The notes below the pieces were generated by a model. The model was not told the DNA's origin. It made no database searches and saw only the letters and a list, made by a program, of their open reading frames with translations. Position numbers and translations under genes: made by a program. A stretch of DNA of 64,000 nt from Levilactobacillus tongjiangensis (GTDB lineage: Bacteria > Bacillota > Bacilli > Lactobacillales > Lactobacillaceae), in assembly GCF_003946345.1 (NCBI RefSeq), contig NZ_RHNY01000007.1, positions 1-64,000 on the forward strand. Direction: 5' to 3'. Every line of letters begins with the position of its first letter. Within the stretch, counting starts at the first letter, position 1. Positions 25,924 through 34,300 of the stretch are shown here, piece by piece.

Positions 25924-26265
25924 ATGAAATGGCGACAGATACCCCGGTGGTTGCGCGACACGTGTTCCGTTGTTGGGGCCATGTCAGTGCTACTGATCAT
26001 CTATGATTTGTGGTTTGCCAAGCACGTTAATTGGGCGATGGTGCCTTTGCAAATTATCGTAGCCTTCTTAGCGGTCGGTGCGTGGAGCTACTTCAGCGCT
26101 CGCAGTCAAGCTAAACGGCGGGTTGCTGAGCAACGGAAAGCGGCCGCGGAAAAACAACGGCAAGCCGCGGCGGAACAGCGACAACGTGAAGCTGAAAAGA
26201 ATGCCGCTGCGACGAGAGAACGTAACGCAGCACGTAATCGTGCGCACAAACAACGGCGAAAGTAG
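25924..26265 (+). CDS. small membrane protein with charged helical tail
   Basis: 113 residues. Two membrane helices (about 14-32 and 38-58) are followed by a 50-residue Arg/Lys/Gln/Ala-rich coiled tail (AEKQRQAAAEQRQREAEK). AAGGAG precedes the ATG. It ends ten bases before the zinc-ribbon gene, so the two are probably cotranscribed. Function unknown. Confidence 0.65.
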   Translation: MKWRQIPRWLRDTCSVVGAMSVLLIIYDLWFAKHVNWAMVPLQIIVAFLAVGAWSYFSARSQAKRRVAEQRKAAAEKQRQAAAEQRQREAEKNAAATRERNAARNRAHKQRRK

Positions 26266-26275
26266 GAGGCAATGC

Positions 26276-26524
26276 ATGGCTGAAGAATTAAAGTTTTGCC
26301 CGCATTGTGGCGCGGCCGTCACGGTAACCGATGATGTCTGTCCGCAATGTCAGACAGATCTGCGACCGTATCGTCAGTCCAGTGAGTCGCAACCGGCATC
26401 GGCAAAGCTCAATTTGAATTCACTCTACGCCAATCCGTACCGTGAGGGTATGAAACGATTAGAGAAACGGGACGGGACTAGTGCTAAGAAGAAACGGTGG
26501 CATTGGCCCTGGTCAAAGGAGTGA
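26276..26524 (+). CDS. zinc-ribbon protein
   Basis: 82 residues. The N-terminal zinc ribbon FCPHCGAAV...CPQC has four Cys. A linker and a Lys/Trp-rich C-terminus ([12 protein letters not shown]) follow. The start ATG 26276 has AGGAGG upstream; the frame is open further upstream only as a shadow of the previous gene. It ends a few bases before the macrodomain gene. Such ribbons often serve in protein or nucleic-acid contacts; the role here is unknown. Confidence 0.7.
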   Translation: MAEELKFCPHCGAAVTVTDDVCPQCQTDLRPYRQSSESQPASAKLNLNSLYANPYREGMKRLEKRDGTSAKKKRWHWPWSKE

Positions 26525-26529
26525 GCAGT

Positions 26530-27045
26530 GTGGCAGATTTTACGGTGATTCAAGGAGACATTACGTTGAGCCAGGTAGATGCGATTGTGAACGCCGCGAA
26601 TACGACTTTGTTAGGCGGTGGCGGCGTGGACGGTGCAATTCATCGCGCAGCCGGTCCTGAGCTGTTTGCGGCCTGTGCGCCACTCGACGGTTGTCTAACC
26701 GGTGAGGCAAAGATCACACCGGGATTCAAGTTACCCGCTAAATGGGTAATTCACACGCCGGGCCCCGTTTGGCGGGGCGGCGATCATCAGGAGGCCACGT
26801 TATTGGCCAGCTGTTATCGCAATAGCCTGAAGTTAGCAGCCGCCCACGATTGCCAGACGGTGGACTTTCCGTCTATTAGTACTGGTGTGTATGGTTATCC
26901 GGTAGAGGAGGCCGCGGCGGTGGCCGGTGAGGCCATTGCTGATTTCTTGGCGCACACGTCGACAATTCAACGCGTGCGGTTGGTGGCTTTTGATGAAAAC
27001 ACGGCTGCCACGTACCGAACGGTTTGGTCCAAACTTAATTCATGA
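26530..27045 (+). CDS. macrodomain protein (O-acetyl-ADP-ribose deacetylase-like)
   Basis: A 171-residue single macrodomain. [21 protein letters not shown], then [16 protein letters not shown] and the later STGVYGYP loop are the ADP-ribose-binding elements of the YmdB/MacroD group, which removes acetyl or ADP-ribosyl groups. GTG 26530 is favoured, with AAAGGAG eight bases upstream. It is last of a run of three genes with the zinc ribbon and the small membrane protein. Confidence 0.88.
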   Translation: MADFTVIQGDITLSQVDAIVNAANTTLLGGGGVDGAIHRAAGPELFAACAPLDGCLTGEAKITPGFKLPAKWVIHTPGPVWRGGDHQEATLLASCYRNSLKLAAAHDCQTVDFPSISTGVYGYPVEEAAAVAGEAIADFLAHTSTIQRVRLVAFDENTAATYRTVWSKLNS

Positions 27046-27169
27046 TTGAAGAATGATGTTGTCCTCTTCTGGCTGATGTTGTTTTCTTTCACAATGAAGT
27101 GTTGCAAGGATTTATCTGAGCATGGGGCAGTTTTGTCATTCTGAATTTTTAAAGAATTGATGAGTGTCC

Positions 27170-27205
27170 AAAAAAGGCGCCGAGACATAGTCTCGACGCC
27201 TTTGA
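27170..27205. terminator. bidirectional terminator
   Basis: AAAGGCG..GAGAC and GTCTCGACGCCTTT form a stem between the convergent macrodomain gene and the 27209 gene; the A/T tracts suit mainly the minus strand. Confidence 0.75.
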
Positions 27206-27208
27206 TAA

Positions 27209-27403
27209 TTAACGTGGTTTTGCTGTGATGAAACTCTTTAGCGATTTTTGTTCATCACTAGTGGGTTGCAGTTCGCCGGATTTGATTGCGTGGAACTTCT
27301 CAACAGAAATTCGTGACCCGAAGGCCATCTCGCCGTCCGTTTTATCGTATTTCTTTTGGTAGGCAATGATTGCTTCGGCCAGATCGTTCAATTCTTGACT
27401 CAT
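27209..27403 (-). CDS. small conserved protein (LBP_cg2779-like)
   Basis: A 64-residue helical protein, MSQELNDLAEAIIAYQKKY..., resembling the LBP_cg2779 family of lactobacilli. The helix pattern with FGSRISVEKFHAIKSG suggests a compact helix-turn-helix-like fold. A GGAGGG site precedes the ATG. It is alone, with a terminator directly after it. Role unknown. Confidence 0.65.
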   Translation of the reverse strand: MSQELNDLAEAIIAYQKKYDKTDGEMAFGSRISVEKFHAIKSGELQPTSDEQKSLKSFITAKPR

Positions 27404-27690
27404 AGAATCCCTCCAAATGATAATCGTAATGACTGCACATGTTCATTATACTAAAGTTTTCAAAAAGCGGCGAAATAAGTCCCAGTTTCTGGAAGTTTTT
27501 TTGTAATTCACTTGATGAACTGTCCAAAGTTGCGTAAACTAGTACACAATATGATAATCGGTGAAGTAGCGCTTAAAGGAACCTTCATCGAATTGTTAAC
27601 AGAACTTCGTCAGCCTGTCATGGGTTTGTGACATTGAGTCGTTAAGCTAGTTGATAGATTTAAACCGCTAACAACTAGCGAGGTGACGGA
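27404..27690. other. divergent intergenic region
   Basis: It holds the start signals of the 27209 gene and of the small gene at 27691. I see no further coding frame or repeat. Confidence 0.35.
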
Positions 27691-27861
27691 ATGAATCTAA
27701 AACGCGTGATTACAGGCTTAATCATGGCAGTGGTGCTCTTAGCGATTACCATAGGTCTGTCATGGGCCACAATGGGGAAACGAACGGTTACGCAGGTAAA
27801 CGTGCATTCCGCCATTGAACAACCAGTGCGGCCACGCATTCCTAAAGTGGTTAGCGATTAA
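27691..27861 (+). CDS. 56-residue single-pass membrane protein
   Basis: ATG 27691 has GAGGTGA (27680-27686) upstream. The product has one hydrophobic helix (residues 6-27, VITGLIMAVVLLAITIGLSW) and a short basic external tail. It stands alone, before a hairpin at about 27880-27905. It could be a small membrane regulator or secreted peptide; no family is recognised. Confidence 0.5.
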   Translation: MNLKRVITGLIMAVVLLAITIGLSWATMGKRTVTQVNVHSAIEQPVRPRIPKVVSD

Positions 27862-27970
27862 TGCGGTAGGATACCGCCCCGGGGCCGGAATTATTCCGGC
27901 TGTTTCATCTTAATCTACGGTAATCATAATGATTACATGACTACAGTCACTTGTAGTTTATCAAGCAGGG

Positions 27971-28006
27971 AACCAGGTCAACCTTCGGGTTGGCCTGGTT
28001 CTTTTT
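27971..28006 (+). terminator. terminator upstream of repeat cluster C/D
   Basis: AACCAGGTCAACC and GGTTGGCCTGGTT pair around a TTCG tetraloop, followed by CTTTTT. It separates the small membrane gene from the repeats. Confidence 0.85.
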
Positions 28007-28060
28007 GTGGTGAATTTCTGTTGAAACAAATTGGTATTTCGAAATTAGTCGCACTCCGAA

Positions 28061-28218
28061 GACCAGAGATGTAGCCAGCTGTGGGGACGCTTCAGCCAAA
28101 GAACGGGCTTCTCGCTCGATTTGAAGCCACGAAGACCCCGTGTCTTCAAAGTCGCCTGTGCTGTAAGCTGGAAGAGCACCAGCAAACACCACTTTCACGG
28201 CTGGCTACATATCTGGCC
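28061..28218 (-). repeat. dispersed structured repeat, copy C
   Basis: The ends GACCAGAGATGTAGCC and GGCTACATATCTGGCC are complementary at 14 of 16 positions. The core hairpin TTTGAAGCCACG / CGTGTCTTCAAA (28120-28150) has the family mismatch. The side hairpin GCTGG/CCAGC is at 28167-28183. It is nearly identical over its inner half to copies H (reversed) and I. Confidence 0.8.
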
Positions 28219-28333
28219 TTCTCTGGTTACGATTGTGGTGTAACATGATTCTCACCAAAAGGGCTTAGTGAGAATCATGATAGTTTCACTGAAGGCAGAC
28301 AGAGCTGATAGTAAAATGCTGTGTGAGCCGAGA

Positions 28334-28479
28334 GGTCGCCAGATATGGGCTCAGGCGCGTCGTTTTGCTTTGTCAGTAGGCGATTTTCCTACTGGCTTAG
28401 CAGAAGACCAAGCTTGAAGACTCGGTACTTTCGAGGCTTCAAGTTGTGTCCGCACCGCTCCAGCCCATATCTGGCGACC
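28334..28479 (+). repeat. dispersed structured repeat, copy D
   Basis: The ends are a perfect 18-bp inverted repeat, GGTCGCCAGATATGGGCT (28334-28351) and its complement (28462-28479). The core hairpin CTTGAAG (28413-28419) / CTTCAAG (28437-28443) has the A-G mismatch and CTCG/CGAG pairs; the side hairpin CAGTAGG/CCTACTG is at 28374-28395. The same arms occur in the short copy J. Confidence 0.82.
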
Positions 28480-28545
28480 GGTAAGGCGATAGGGGAATAC
28501 TAAGTTGCTTAACCGGCATTTAAAATCGTTCGAACTTTAGTTGAA

Positions 28546-28580
28546 AACAAAAAAGGACCGAGACGTTTGTCTCAATCCTA
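28546..28580 (-). terminator. terminator of the thiamine operon
   Basis: On the minus strand AGGATTGAGAC and GTCTCGGTCCT pair around AAAC and run into TTTTTTG. Confidence 0.8.
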
Positions 28581-28622
28581 ATGAAGATTTGTGGTCAAGA
28601 GATTATACAGTCAGTTGCCAAT

Positions 28623-28985
28623 CTAAAAGTGAAACCACTCGCTTTGTCGCCGGCGAACGTCGTTGCGGATGCCAAAAAAGTAAATCAAGAACGCTGCCAC
28701 GGCAATTGCCAGAATAATCGTCCAGAGCCAACTGTGAGTATGGATAAACGTGAAGTCAGCAAAACCGAGGGTACTGAGGGTAATTAAGATTAGGTTGAAG
28801 GGTAGGTGTGGGCTGTGGATGAAGGCAACCGCGATTCCTAAAACCACGGCTCCCCCAAACATATCATCGCCACTAACGCGACTACCGGGATTATCGAATA
28901 AGGCGTATAACTCAATCAATAGGCCTAGCACCAATGCTAAGTAGCCAAAAAATTGCAGGAACGTTAACTCTCGTACACGTTTCAT
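28623..28985 (-). CDS. small integral membrane protein
   Basis: 120 residues, ATG 28985 with AGAGGTG upstream. It has three or four membrane helices and a basic C-terminus (RNDVRRRQSEW). It follows tenA by about 50 bp and precedes the operon terminator, so it is probably cotranscribed with the thiamine genes. Function unknown. Confidence 0.6.
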   Translation of the reverse strand: MKRVRELTFLQFFGYLALVLGLLIELYALFDNPGSRVSGDDMFGGAVVLGIAVAFIHSPHLPFNLILITLSTLGFADFTFIHTHSWLWTIILAIAVAAFLIYFFGIRNDVRRRQSEWFHF

Positions 28986-29038
28986 AGACGACACCTCTTT
29001 CTCTGTTGCGGTGTCTACATTATAGCCTATGAAGACGT

Positions 29039-29719
29039 TTATGAAAATGGGGTGGCTTGTGATGGCGTCGTTAGTGACCAATCTTCATGATTTAACGCCA
29101 TTTGCCAGAACTTGAGTTCATACCAACTACTCTTAGCAAAGATATCGAGTAATTGGTCCGTGTTAGCTGGGGTGGCAACCGCATTGGCCAGACCCAACTG
29201 GTCAGTCATTGAGTTGGTGTAATCGTCAGCGTTGTAGGTATCGATCCAAGCCTGAAAAATTGGAACGGGTGACCCGGTTCCGGCAAGGCTGGCACCAATC
29301 TCTGCATAGAGCCAGTAGCAGGGGAGTAACCCTACCACAGCGCCAGCAGTCCCGGCGGTCGCTAACGCGCGGTAGAGATGGCTGGTGTATGCGTAGCTAG
29401 TAGGTGCAACCGGAGTGGCAGCAATGTCAGCCGGAGTAATGTTTAACCGGTCAAAGAAGGTTTGGCGAATGGCAATCTCTCCCTGACGGAGGTGCTCTGC
29501 GCCTACCCGCAGTTGTTGAGCAATCTGTGCGTCCGTGCTTTGGTCAGCGGCAAGGTCGTGGACCTTACCGAATTCGTGTAGGTAGTAGTGATCTTGAATC
29601 AGGTAATAACGGAAGGTGTCCATCGGCAGAGTCCCTGCCTGTAGCTGTTGGATGAAGGGATGATGTTTGGACGCTGCCCAACTGGCCAATGTTTGTTCAT
29701 GTGCTTGATCAGTAAACAT
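29039..29719 (-). CDS. tenA: TenA-family aminopyrimidine aminohydrolase (thiaminase II)
   Basis: 226 residues. TenA hydrolyses amino-HMP and related thiamine breakdown products, for pyrimidine salvage. QDHYYLHEF near residue 42 carries the substrate-binding Asp, and LLPCYWLYAEIG carries the catalytic Cys at 134. A C-terminal YELKFWQMAL motif provides the usual acidic residue region. It is fourth after the TPP riboswitch, downstream of the HMP importer genes ykoEDC, which matches its role. Confidence 0.88.
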   Translation of the reverse strand: MFTDQAHEQTLASWAASKHHPFIQQLQAGTLPMDTFRYYLIQDHYYLHEFGKVHDLAADQSTDAQIAQQLRVGAEHLRQGEIAIRQTFFDRLNITPADIAATPVAPTSYAYTSHLYRALATAGTAGAVVGLLPCYWLYAEIGASLAGTGSPVPIFQAWIDTYNADDYTNSMTDQLGLANAVATPANTDQLLDIFAKSSWYELKFWQMALNHEDWSLTTPSQATPFS

Positions 29720-29743
29720 TAAAAAACTCCTTTGTTAAGTTGG

Positions 29744-30397
29744 TTAAGGTAGTCCCAAGAAAAGGCCCAGTTGGACAGCTAACAGACTCACGGCACAGGC
29801 CCACCAATTCCACGTGGGTAAGGGGACCCTAACGGCGTGGGTGCGTGGGGCCCCTTCAACAAAGCCGTGAGAAGCCATGGCTGATGCCAGTTGGTCGGAC
29901 CAGTTCATGGCCACCAGGATAACTTTAAAGTATAGCTGCGGCGACCATACGTGGAGAACTTGGCCCCGCATCAACGCAGCTGCACGGATAGTGGCCACTT
30001 CTGTCCGAATTTTGGGCATCAGATTGAAAGCCGCCAAAAATCCGTAGGCAAATTTACTGGGAAGTTTGGCGTTTTGTTCTAGTGAACGCGTCAGCATTAA
30101 AGGTTCAGTTGTTTGGGTGAAAACGCCGCCCATGTAGACGTACACAAACATTCGGGTGAAAATCACAATGAGAAAATGGGCGCTAGCCGACCCCTGGAGA
30201 CTCAGTGACCAAACTAAGGCTGTTGCAAAGAATAAGGGGACTAGGGTTAGCCATAGCAGGCGTTTTATTTTAACTCGGTAAGCAATCATTAAGATAAAAC
30301 AAACGACCAGTAGGACAACGTTTACGGTCCAAACCTGTGTGAAGGAAATTTCTAGTGCAATAATTAAGACGAGCGCTAATTTTAATGTCGGATTCAT
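29744..30397 (-). CDS. ykoC: ECF transporter T component (YkoC-like)
   Basis: A 217-residue membrane protein with about five helices and the T-component motif AAALMRGQV. It is the coupling subunit of the hydroxymethylpyrimidine/thiamine importer. The start overlaps the ATPase stop by 4 bp. Confidence 0.82.
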   Translation of the reverse strand: MNPTLKLALVLIIALEISFTQVWTVNVVLLVVCFILMIAYRVKIKRLLWLTLVPLFFATALVWSLSLQGSASAHFLIVIFTRMFVYVYMGGVFTQTTEPLMLTRSLEQNAKLPSKFAYGFLAAFNLMPKIRTEVATIRAAALMRGQVLHVWSPQLYFKVILVAMNWSDQLASAMASHGFVEGAPRTHAVRVPLPTWNWWACAVSLLAVQLGLFLGLP

Positions 30398-31806
30398 TCA
30401 GTCACCCCCTCATAAAGTAAGCGGTGATCCATCAGTCGTAGATGGTGGGTCACGAGGCCGTCTAACCCGCTTAGCTGATGGCTGATCAGAATCAGGGTGA
30501 GACCTAGATCTCGCTGGACTGATGTCAGAATGTGCATCGTGGTTTGAATGGAAGCTAGATCCAAGCCCTTGAGGGGTTCGTCTAACAATAAGACTTGAGG
30601 CGCCATGATTAACATGCAGAGTAGTTGGGCCTTCTTTTGTTGCCCACTACTCAGTGAGTAGATGACTTGGTTCCGGTGCTGGGTCAGACCCAACTGGTCC
30701 AAGAGTTGCGTCACCCGTTCCGGTGTAAAGTAGGCGCGATTGCCGTTCTTTTGTGAGAGGGTCAGCTCTTCATCCAAGGTCACATTGAGAAATTGAGCCA
30801 TGGCGGATTGAAACATGAGTCCCACTTGGCGCGCGTATGACTTACGTGAAATTTTTTGAATGTCTTGTCCTTGATACGTCAATGTGCCTTGGTAGTGGCT
30901 CAGACGAACCAGCGCCCGAAAAAGCGTCGACTTGCCGCTCCCATTTGGCCCGGTGATTAACGTGGCTTGCCCCGCAAAGAAGGCGAGGTCTTGGGGATGA
31001 ATGAGTTCTCGTTCGCCGCTGAACAGGCCCAGTTGCGTTCCTTGAAGGCACACGGTTTCAGTATCTTGCGGTGGGGTCACCCGTGTCAGTTGTAAGCGGT
31101 CTGGTGTGAATGCCGCAAACCGTTCCTGTGTTTCTTCCGTTGACAGTAAAGTGAGGTGACCGGCGTCTAGAACGGCTAGGTGGTCGACCCAGTGGGCGTA
31201 GCCACTCAGGTCGTGGTCTGCCAAAATGACGGTCTTATGTTGCTGGGTGCAGAGCGTCATCAACTTTTGAAGAAGCGTCAACCGCGTGGGCGGATCGATA
31301 CTGGCAAAGGGTTCATCCAGCAAAATCACGTCACTATTCATGGCGACGATGATTGCCAGGGCGACCTTCTGCTGTTCGCCCCCAGAAAGTTGCATCAGAA
31401 TGCGGTGTTTCAACTGAGCAATACCCACAAAATTGAGGGCTTCATCAATGGCGGCGGGGATGTCGGTAGCAGCCACCCGTTGATTCTCTAAGGCAAACCG
31501 GAGCTCATTTTCCACGGTATCCATCGTGAACTGCGTGCTAGGTTCTTGAAACATCATCGCCACAGTATTGGCACGCTTGGTTGCAGGAATCTCGGCTAGG
31601 GGGTGACCGTCAAATCGGATGGCGCCGGGAGCTGGTAGCGGCGTGAGACCTGCAATTAAATTTAAAAGAGTTGACTTGCCACCACCTGAAACCCCAGTCA
31701 GCAGTGAGAATTTTCCTGCTGGAAAGGTAACGGCTAAATCATCCAATACTGGATGTGTCCGCTTAGGGTAGGTGAAAGTCAGTGAGTCAATCGTGACAGT
31801 AGCCAA
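30394..31806 (-). CDS. ykoD: ECF transporter fused double ATPase (YkoD-like)
   Basis: 470 residues with two complete ABC domains. First: Walker A GVSGGGKST, signature QLSGGEQQKVAL and LLDEPFASID. Second: GPNGSGKSTLF, SLSSGQQKKAQ and LLDEPLKGLD. The fused form is typical of YkoD. TTG 31806 with GGAGG upstream is the apparent start. It energises YkoE/YkoC. Confidence 0.87.
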   Translation of the reverse strand: MATVTIDSLTFTYPKRTHPVLDDLAVTFPAGKFSLLTGVSGGGKSTLLNLIAGLTPLPAPGAIRFDGHPLAEIPATKRANTVAMMFQEPSTQFTMDTVENELRFALENQRVAATDIPAAIDEALNFVGIAQLKHRILMQLSGGEQQKVALAIIVAMNSDVILLDEPFASIDPPTRLTLLQKLMTLCTQQHKTVILADHDLSGYAHWVDHLAVLDAGHLTLLSTEETQERFAAFTPDRLQLTRVTPPQDTETVCLQGTQLGLFSGERELIHPQDLAFFAGQATLITGPNGSGKSTLFRALVRLSHYQGTLTYQGQDIQKISRKSYARQVGLMFQSAMAQFLNVTLDEELTLSQKNGNRAYFTPERVTQLLDQLGLTQHRNQVIYSLSSGQQKKAQLLCMLIMAPQVLLLDEPLKGLDLASIQTTMHILTSVQRDLGLTLILISHQLSGLDGLVTHHLRLMDHRLLYEGVTE

Positions 31807-31826
31807 ACAAATTCCTCCAATAACAA

Positions 31827-32390
31827 TTAGTGCGCGGCACTAGGTAACACGTGAGCACGAACTAACAGGTTTGCAATCAACTTGGTGAGGACGCCACCAA
31901 AGAAGAAAATCGAGAGTAGCCGGACAACGAAGAGCAGTGCCATGAAGCCTAGATGATAGGAGGCGTAGCCATTCTTGATCATGTCCCAGCCAAAGGTGAC
32001 AATGGCGGTGGTCAGTGAACTGAGGGCTAGCGTGAACCAGCCGTAGTGCTTGTAACCAGTGAGGGCAAAGCCTAGCTCGGAACCAATTCCCTGGAGCGCA
32101 CCGGAGATCAAGGTACTAGCCCCCCAGATACCGCCGAAAAACATTTCGACGACGGCACCCAAAAATTCCCCTAAAGTGGCTGAGCCTGGAATCCGGATGA
32201 TAAATCCAGCCAATGGACCTGCCATGACCCAAATGCCAAGGAGTAATTCATTGGCTAGGGGTTGTAATCCAGCAGGTGCTAATGCCGCTGCCAGAACGGT
32301 ATAGAGTGGGCCAGTGACGAAGAAGATGGTCCCCATAAAGATTGCTAAGATAGTGACGAAAATAATGTCGCGAACGTGCCAGCCTTTCAT
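31827..32390 (-). CDS. ykoE: YkoE: HMP/thiamine ECF substrate-specific component
   Basis: A 187-residue S component with five or six membrane helices. The sequences IIRIPGSATLGEF and GALQGIGSELGFALTGYKHYGW are typical of YkoE, which binds thiamine precursors. It is first in the operon and follows the TPP riboswitch. GGAGGC precedes the ATG. Confidence 0.87.
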   Translation of the reverse strand: MKGWHVRDIIFVTILAIFMGTIFFVTGPLYTVLAAALAPAGLQPLANELLLGIWVMAGPLAGFIIRIPGSATLGEFLGAVVEMFFGGIWGASTLISGALQGIGSELGFALTGYKHYGWFTLALSSLTTAIVTFGWDMIKNGYASYHLGFMALLFVVRLLSIFFFGGVLTKLIANLLVRAHVLPSAAH

Positions 32391-32433
32391 GATATGTAGC
32401 CTCCTAAAAGTGTACGCTGGAGTACCCTTTAGC

Positions 32434-32467
32434 TAAAAAAAGCCCCACTAAATCTCGTTAGTGGGGG
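32434..32467 (-). terminator. leader terminator of the TPP riboswitch
   Basis: CCCACTAACGAG and the complement TTTAGTGGGG form a hairpin; on the minus strand TTTTTTT follows. It is the expression platform. Confidence 0.85.
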
Positions 32468-32484
32468 TCATTGAATAGCTTTAT

Positions 32485-32560
32485 GGTACGCGTTCCCTTC
32501 GCTGGTACTAACCAGATCAGGTTCAATGGGTTTGTTCTCAGCCGCGATGGCACCCCAGTC
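32485..32560 (-). promoter_or_regulatory. TPP riboswitch (THI box)
   Basis: The minus strand contains GGGGTGCC, GGCTGAGA, ACCCATTGAACCTGATCTGG and TAGTACCAGCGAAGGGAA, the hallmark parts of the TPP aptamer in order. It turns off ykoEDC-tenA when TPP is abundant. Confidence 0.96.
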
Positions 32561-32567
32561 GTATTTG

Positions 32568-32789
32568 AATGACTTAAGCGTAACCAATTTATCTGTGAAT
32601 TGCAACCATTCGTCGTAGCAACCTGGTCTAGGGCATTAGTGGTTCAAAGCTGAAAAGGTTCTTTACAAGAACATTACGGGATAAACAAGGCGGTTACAAA
32701 GCAGTAGCGCCTCTGTTCCTTCACCTAAAATAGTGCTAATGTAATAGTTAGTTGCATTAATTATTTAAAGAACGGAAAGGACCAATGAC
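32568..32789. other. intergenic region upstream of the first carboxypeptidase
   Basis: It holds the upstream signals of the divergent thiamine operon and carboxypeptidase gene. GGAAAGGACC near 32777 is a possible binding site for the latter. No gene seen. Confidence 0.35.
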
Positions 32790-33959
32790 ATGACAAGTTT
32801 ACGTATTCGGCGGGGCATGGTGGTGCTCCTGGCCGCCGTCACAGTTGGCGGAGTCGTCAGTCAGGAAGTACCTGCTGACGCTGCTAGCTATCAGACGGTT
32901 TCAACCAAGAAAATTAAGAAGACGGCTTACCATAAGAAGAGTAGTAAGGGAGCCATCTTTAACAAGAAGCACACCAAGAAGGTCAGCAACTTAAAGGCCC
33001 ATCCCAACACGACTTGGTATGCCACCAAGCAAGCGACGTTGAAGCACGGCAAGACCAAGGGGATTTACCTGTACGTGAACAACAGTAAGAAGAGCGTCAA
33101 AGGCTGGGTTTGGCACAGCTATTTGAAGAAGGGAAAGGCGCCATTTGTCTTAAAAAAGGCGAAGGCTGCGGTAGCTATGGACGCCAAGACTGGGAAAGTT
33201 GTTTGGTCCAAACATGCCAACACGGCCCGGCCAATTGCATCTGTCTCCAAAATTATGACGCTTTACCTGACCTTGAAGAAGGTCGACGGTAAGAGTAGCA
33301 ACTGGAACAAAAAGATTAAAATCAAGAGTAAAGGTCTTGTTCGGATGAGTCGGACCTCTGCCTACGGTGGCTTTCACTTTAAGCTGAACCACAGCTACAC
33401 GGTCAAGCAACTCTACGACGCGGCCTTCCTGGATTCTTCGAACAACTCCGCGATTGCTTTGGGCCAATGGGTGGCCGGTAGTAATGGCAAGTTCATTAAG
33501 AAGATGAACGCACAGGCCAAGGCTTGGAAGTTGGGTCACGCTCACTTCGTTTCCGCCTCTGGTTTGGAAAATAGTGACCTTCGTCAATTTGGGTATAAAT
33601 ATGGTTCCGCCAATGCCAACAAGGTTTCTGCTAAGGACGTTGCCTTGATGGCCCGCCACTTGATGACGGACTTCCCTCGCGTTCTGAAGGACGGTAAAGT
33701 TGGTTCCAAGCGGGTCAATGGACAACTCTGCTACAACTACAACAATATGTTGAAGGGTCGGAAGTACTACCAAGCTTCACTGAAGGTTGATGGGCTGAAG
33801 ACCGGGTACACCCCATTGGCTGGTTACTGCTTTGTCGGGACTGGTCAGAAATCTGGCAAGCACCGGGTAATTACGGTGGTTCTGCATGATGAAAACGAGT
33901 TCTCTGAAACGCGTTCACTGATGAATCACGTGTATGGCTTCAGTAGCATGGCTAACTAA
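32790..33959 (+). CDS. D-alanyl-D-alanine carboxypeptidase (S11 family), first paralog
   Basis: A 389-residue exported enzyme that trims the terminal D-Ala of peptidoglycan. The signal peptide covers about 1-32. An SH3-like, Lys-rich wall-binding region follows (about 33-120). The penicillin-binding catalytic domain has SxxK as SVSK (Ser151, Lys154), SxN within DSSNNSAIAL, and KTG in DGLKTGYTPL. The next gene encodes an equally long paralog. Basic residues are very abundant. Confidence 0.9.
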   Translation: MTSLRIRRGMVVLLAAVTVGGVVSQEVPADAASYQTVSTKKIKKTAYHKKSSKGAIFNKKHTKKVSNLKAHPNTTWYATKQATLKHGKTKGIYLYVNNSKKSVKGWVWHSYLKKGKAPFVLKKAKAAVAMDAKTGKVVWSKHANTARPIASVSKIMTLYLTLKKVDGKSSNWNKKIKIKSKGLVRMSRTSAYGGFHFKLNHSYTVKQLYDAAFLDSSNNSAIALGQWVAGSNGKFIKKMNAQAKAWKLGHAHFVSASGLENSDLRQFGYKYGSANANKVSAKDVALMARHLMTDFPRVLKDGKVGSKRVNGQLCYNYNNMLKGRKYYQASLKVDGLKTGYTPLAGYCFVGTGQKSGKHRVITVVLHDENEFSETRSLMNHVYGFSSMAN

Positions 33960-34058
33960 ACGGCGAATAAAGCAGTTAGCTAATGAGTCTTTTAGAACCG
34001 ATTTCAGCAGGATAAATTTGTAAATGAAATAGGGGACTGAACGTTGTCCTACAATTCA

Positions 34059-34097
34059 AAATCGCGCCAACCATCACTGTGGTTGACGCGATTTTTT
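34059..34097. terminator. terminator between the carboxypeptidase paralogs
   Basis: AATCGCGCCAACC and GGTTGACGCGATT pair around ATCACTGT, followed by TTTT. Each paralog therefore has its own transcript. The rest of 33960-34300 shows no gene. Confidence 0.85.
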
Positions 34098-34300
34098 GGT
34101 TGAACTGTCTAACGATTAGGTGGGTGATTTGAGTTGCTTAGTAAATTAATTAGTTCAGTCCCTGACCGGTGGATTACGAAATAGTTACGACCCCAACAAG
34201 CAGATTACAAAACGATTGAAGAGCTTGTGAGACGGCCCTGCCACGTGCTAAGCTGACCTTTGGATAATTTACACGATTATAATCGGAAAGAGGAATAGTT

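Noticed and set aside
33150-33773. 207-codon minus-strand open frame
   Set aside because: Antisense to the catalytic domain of the first carboxypeptidase; a codon-bias artefact.
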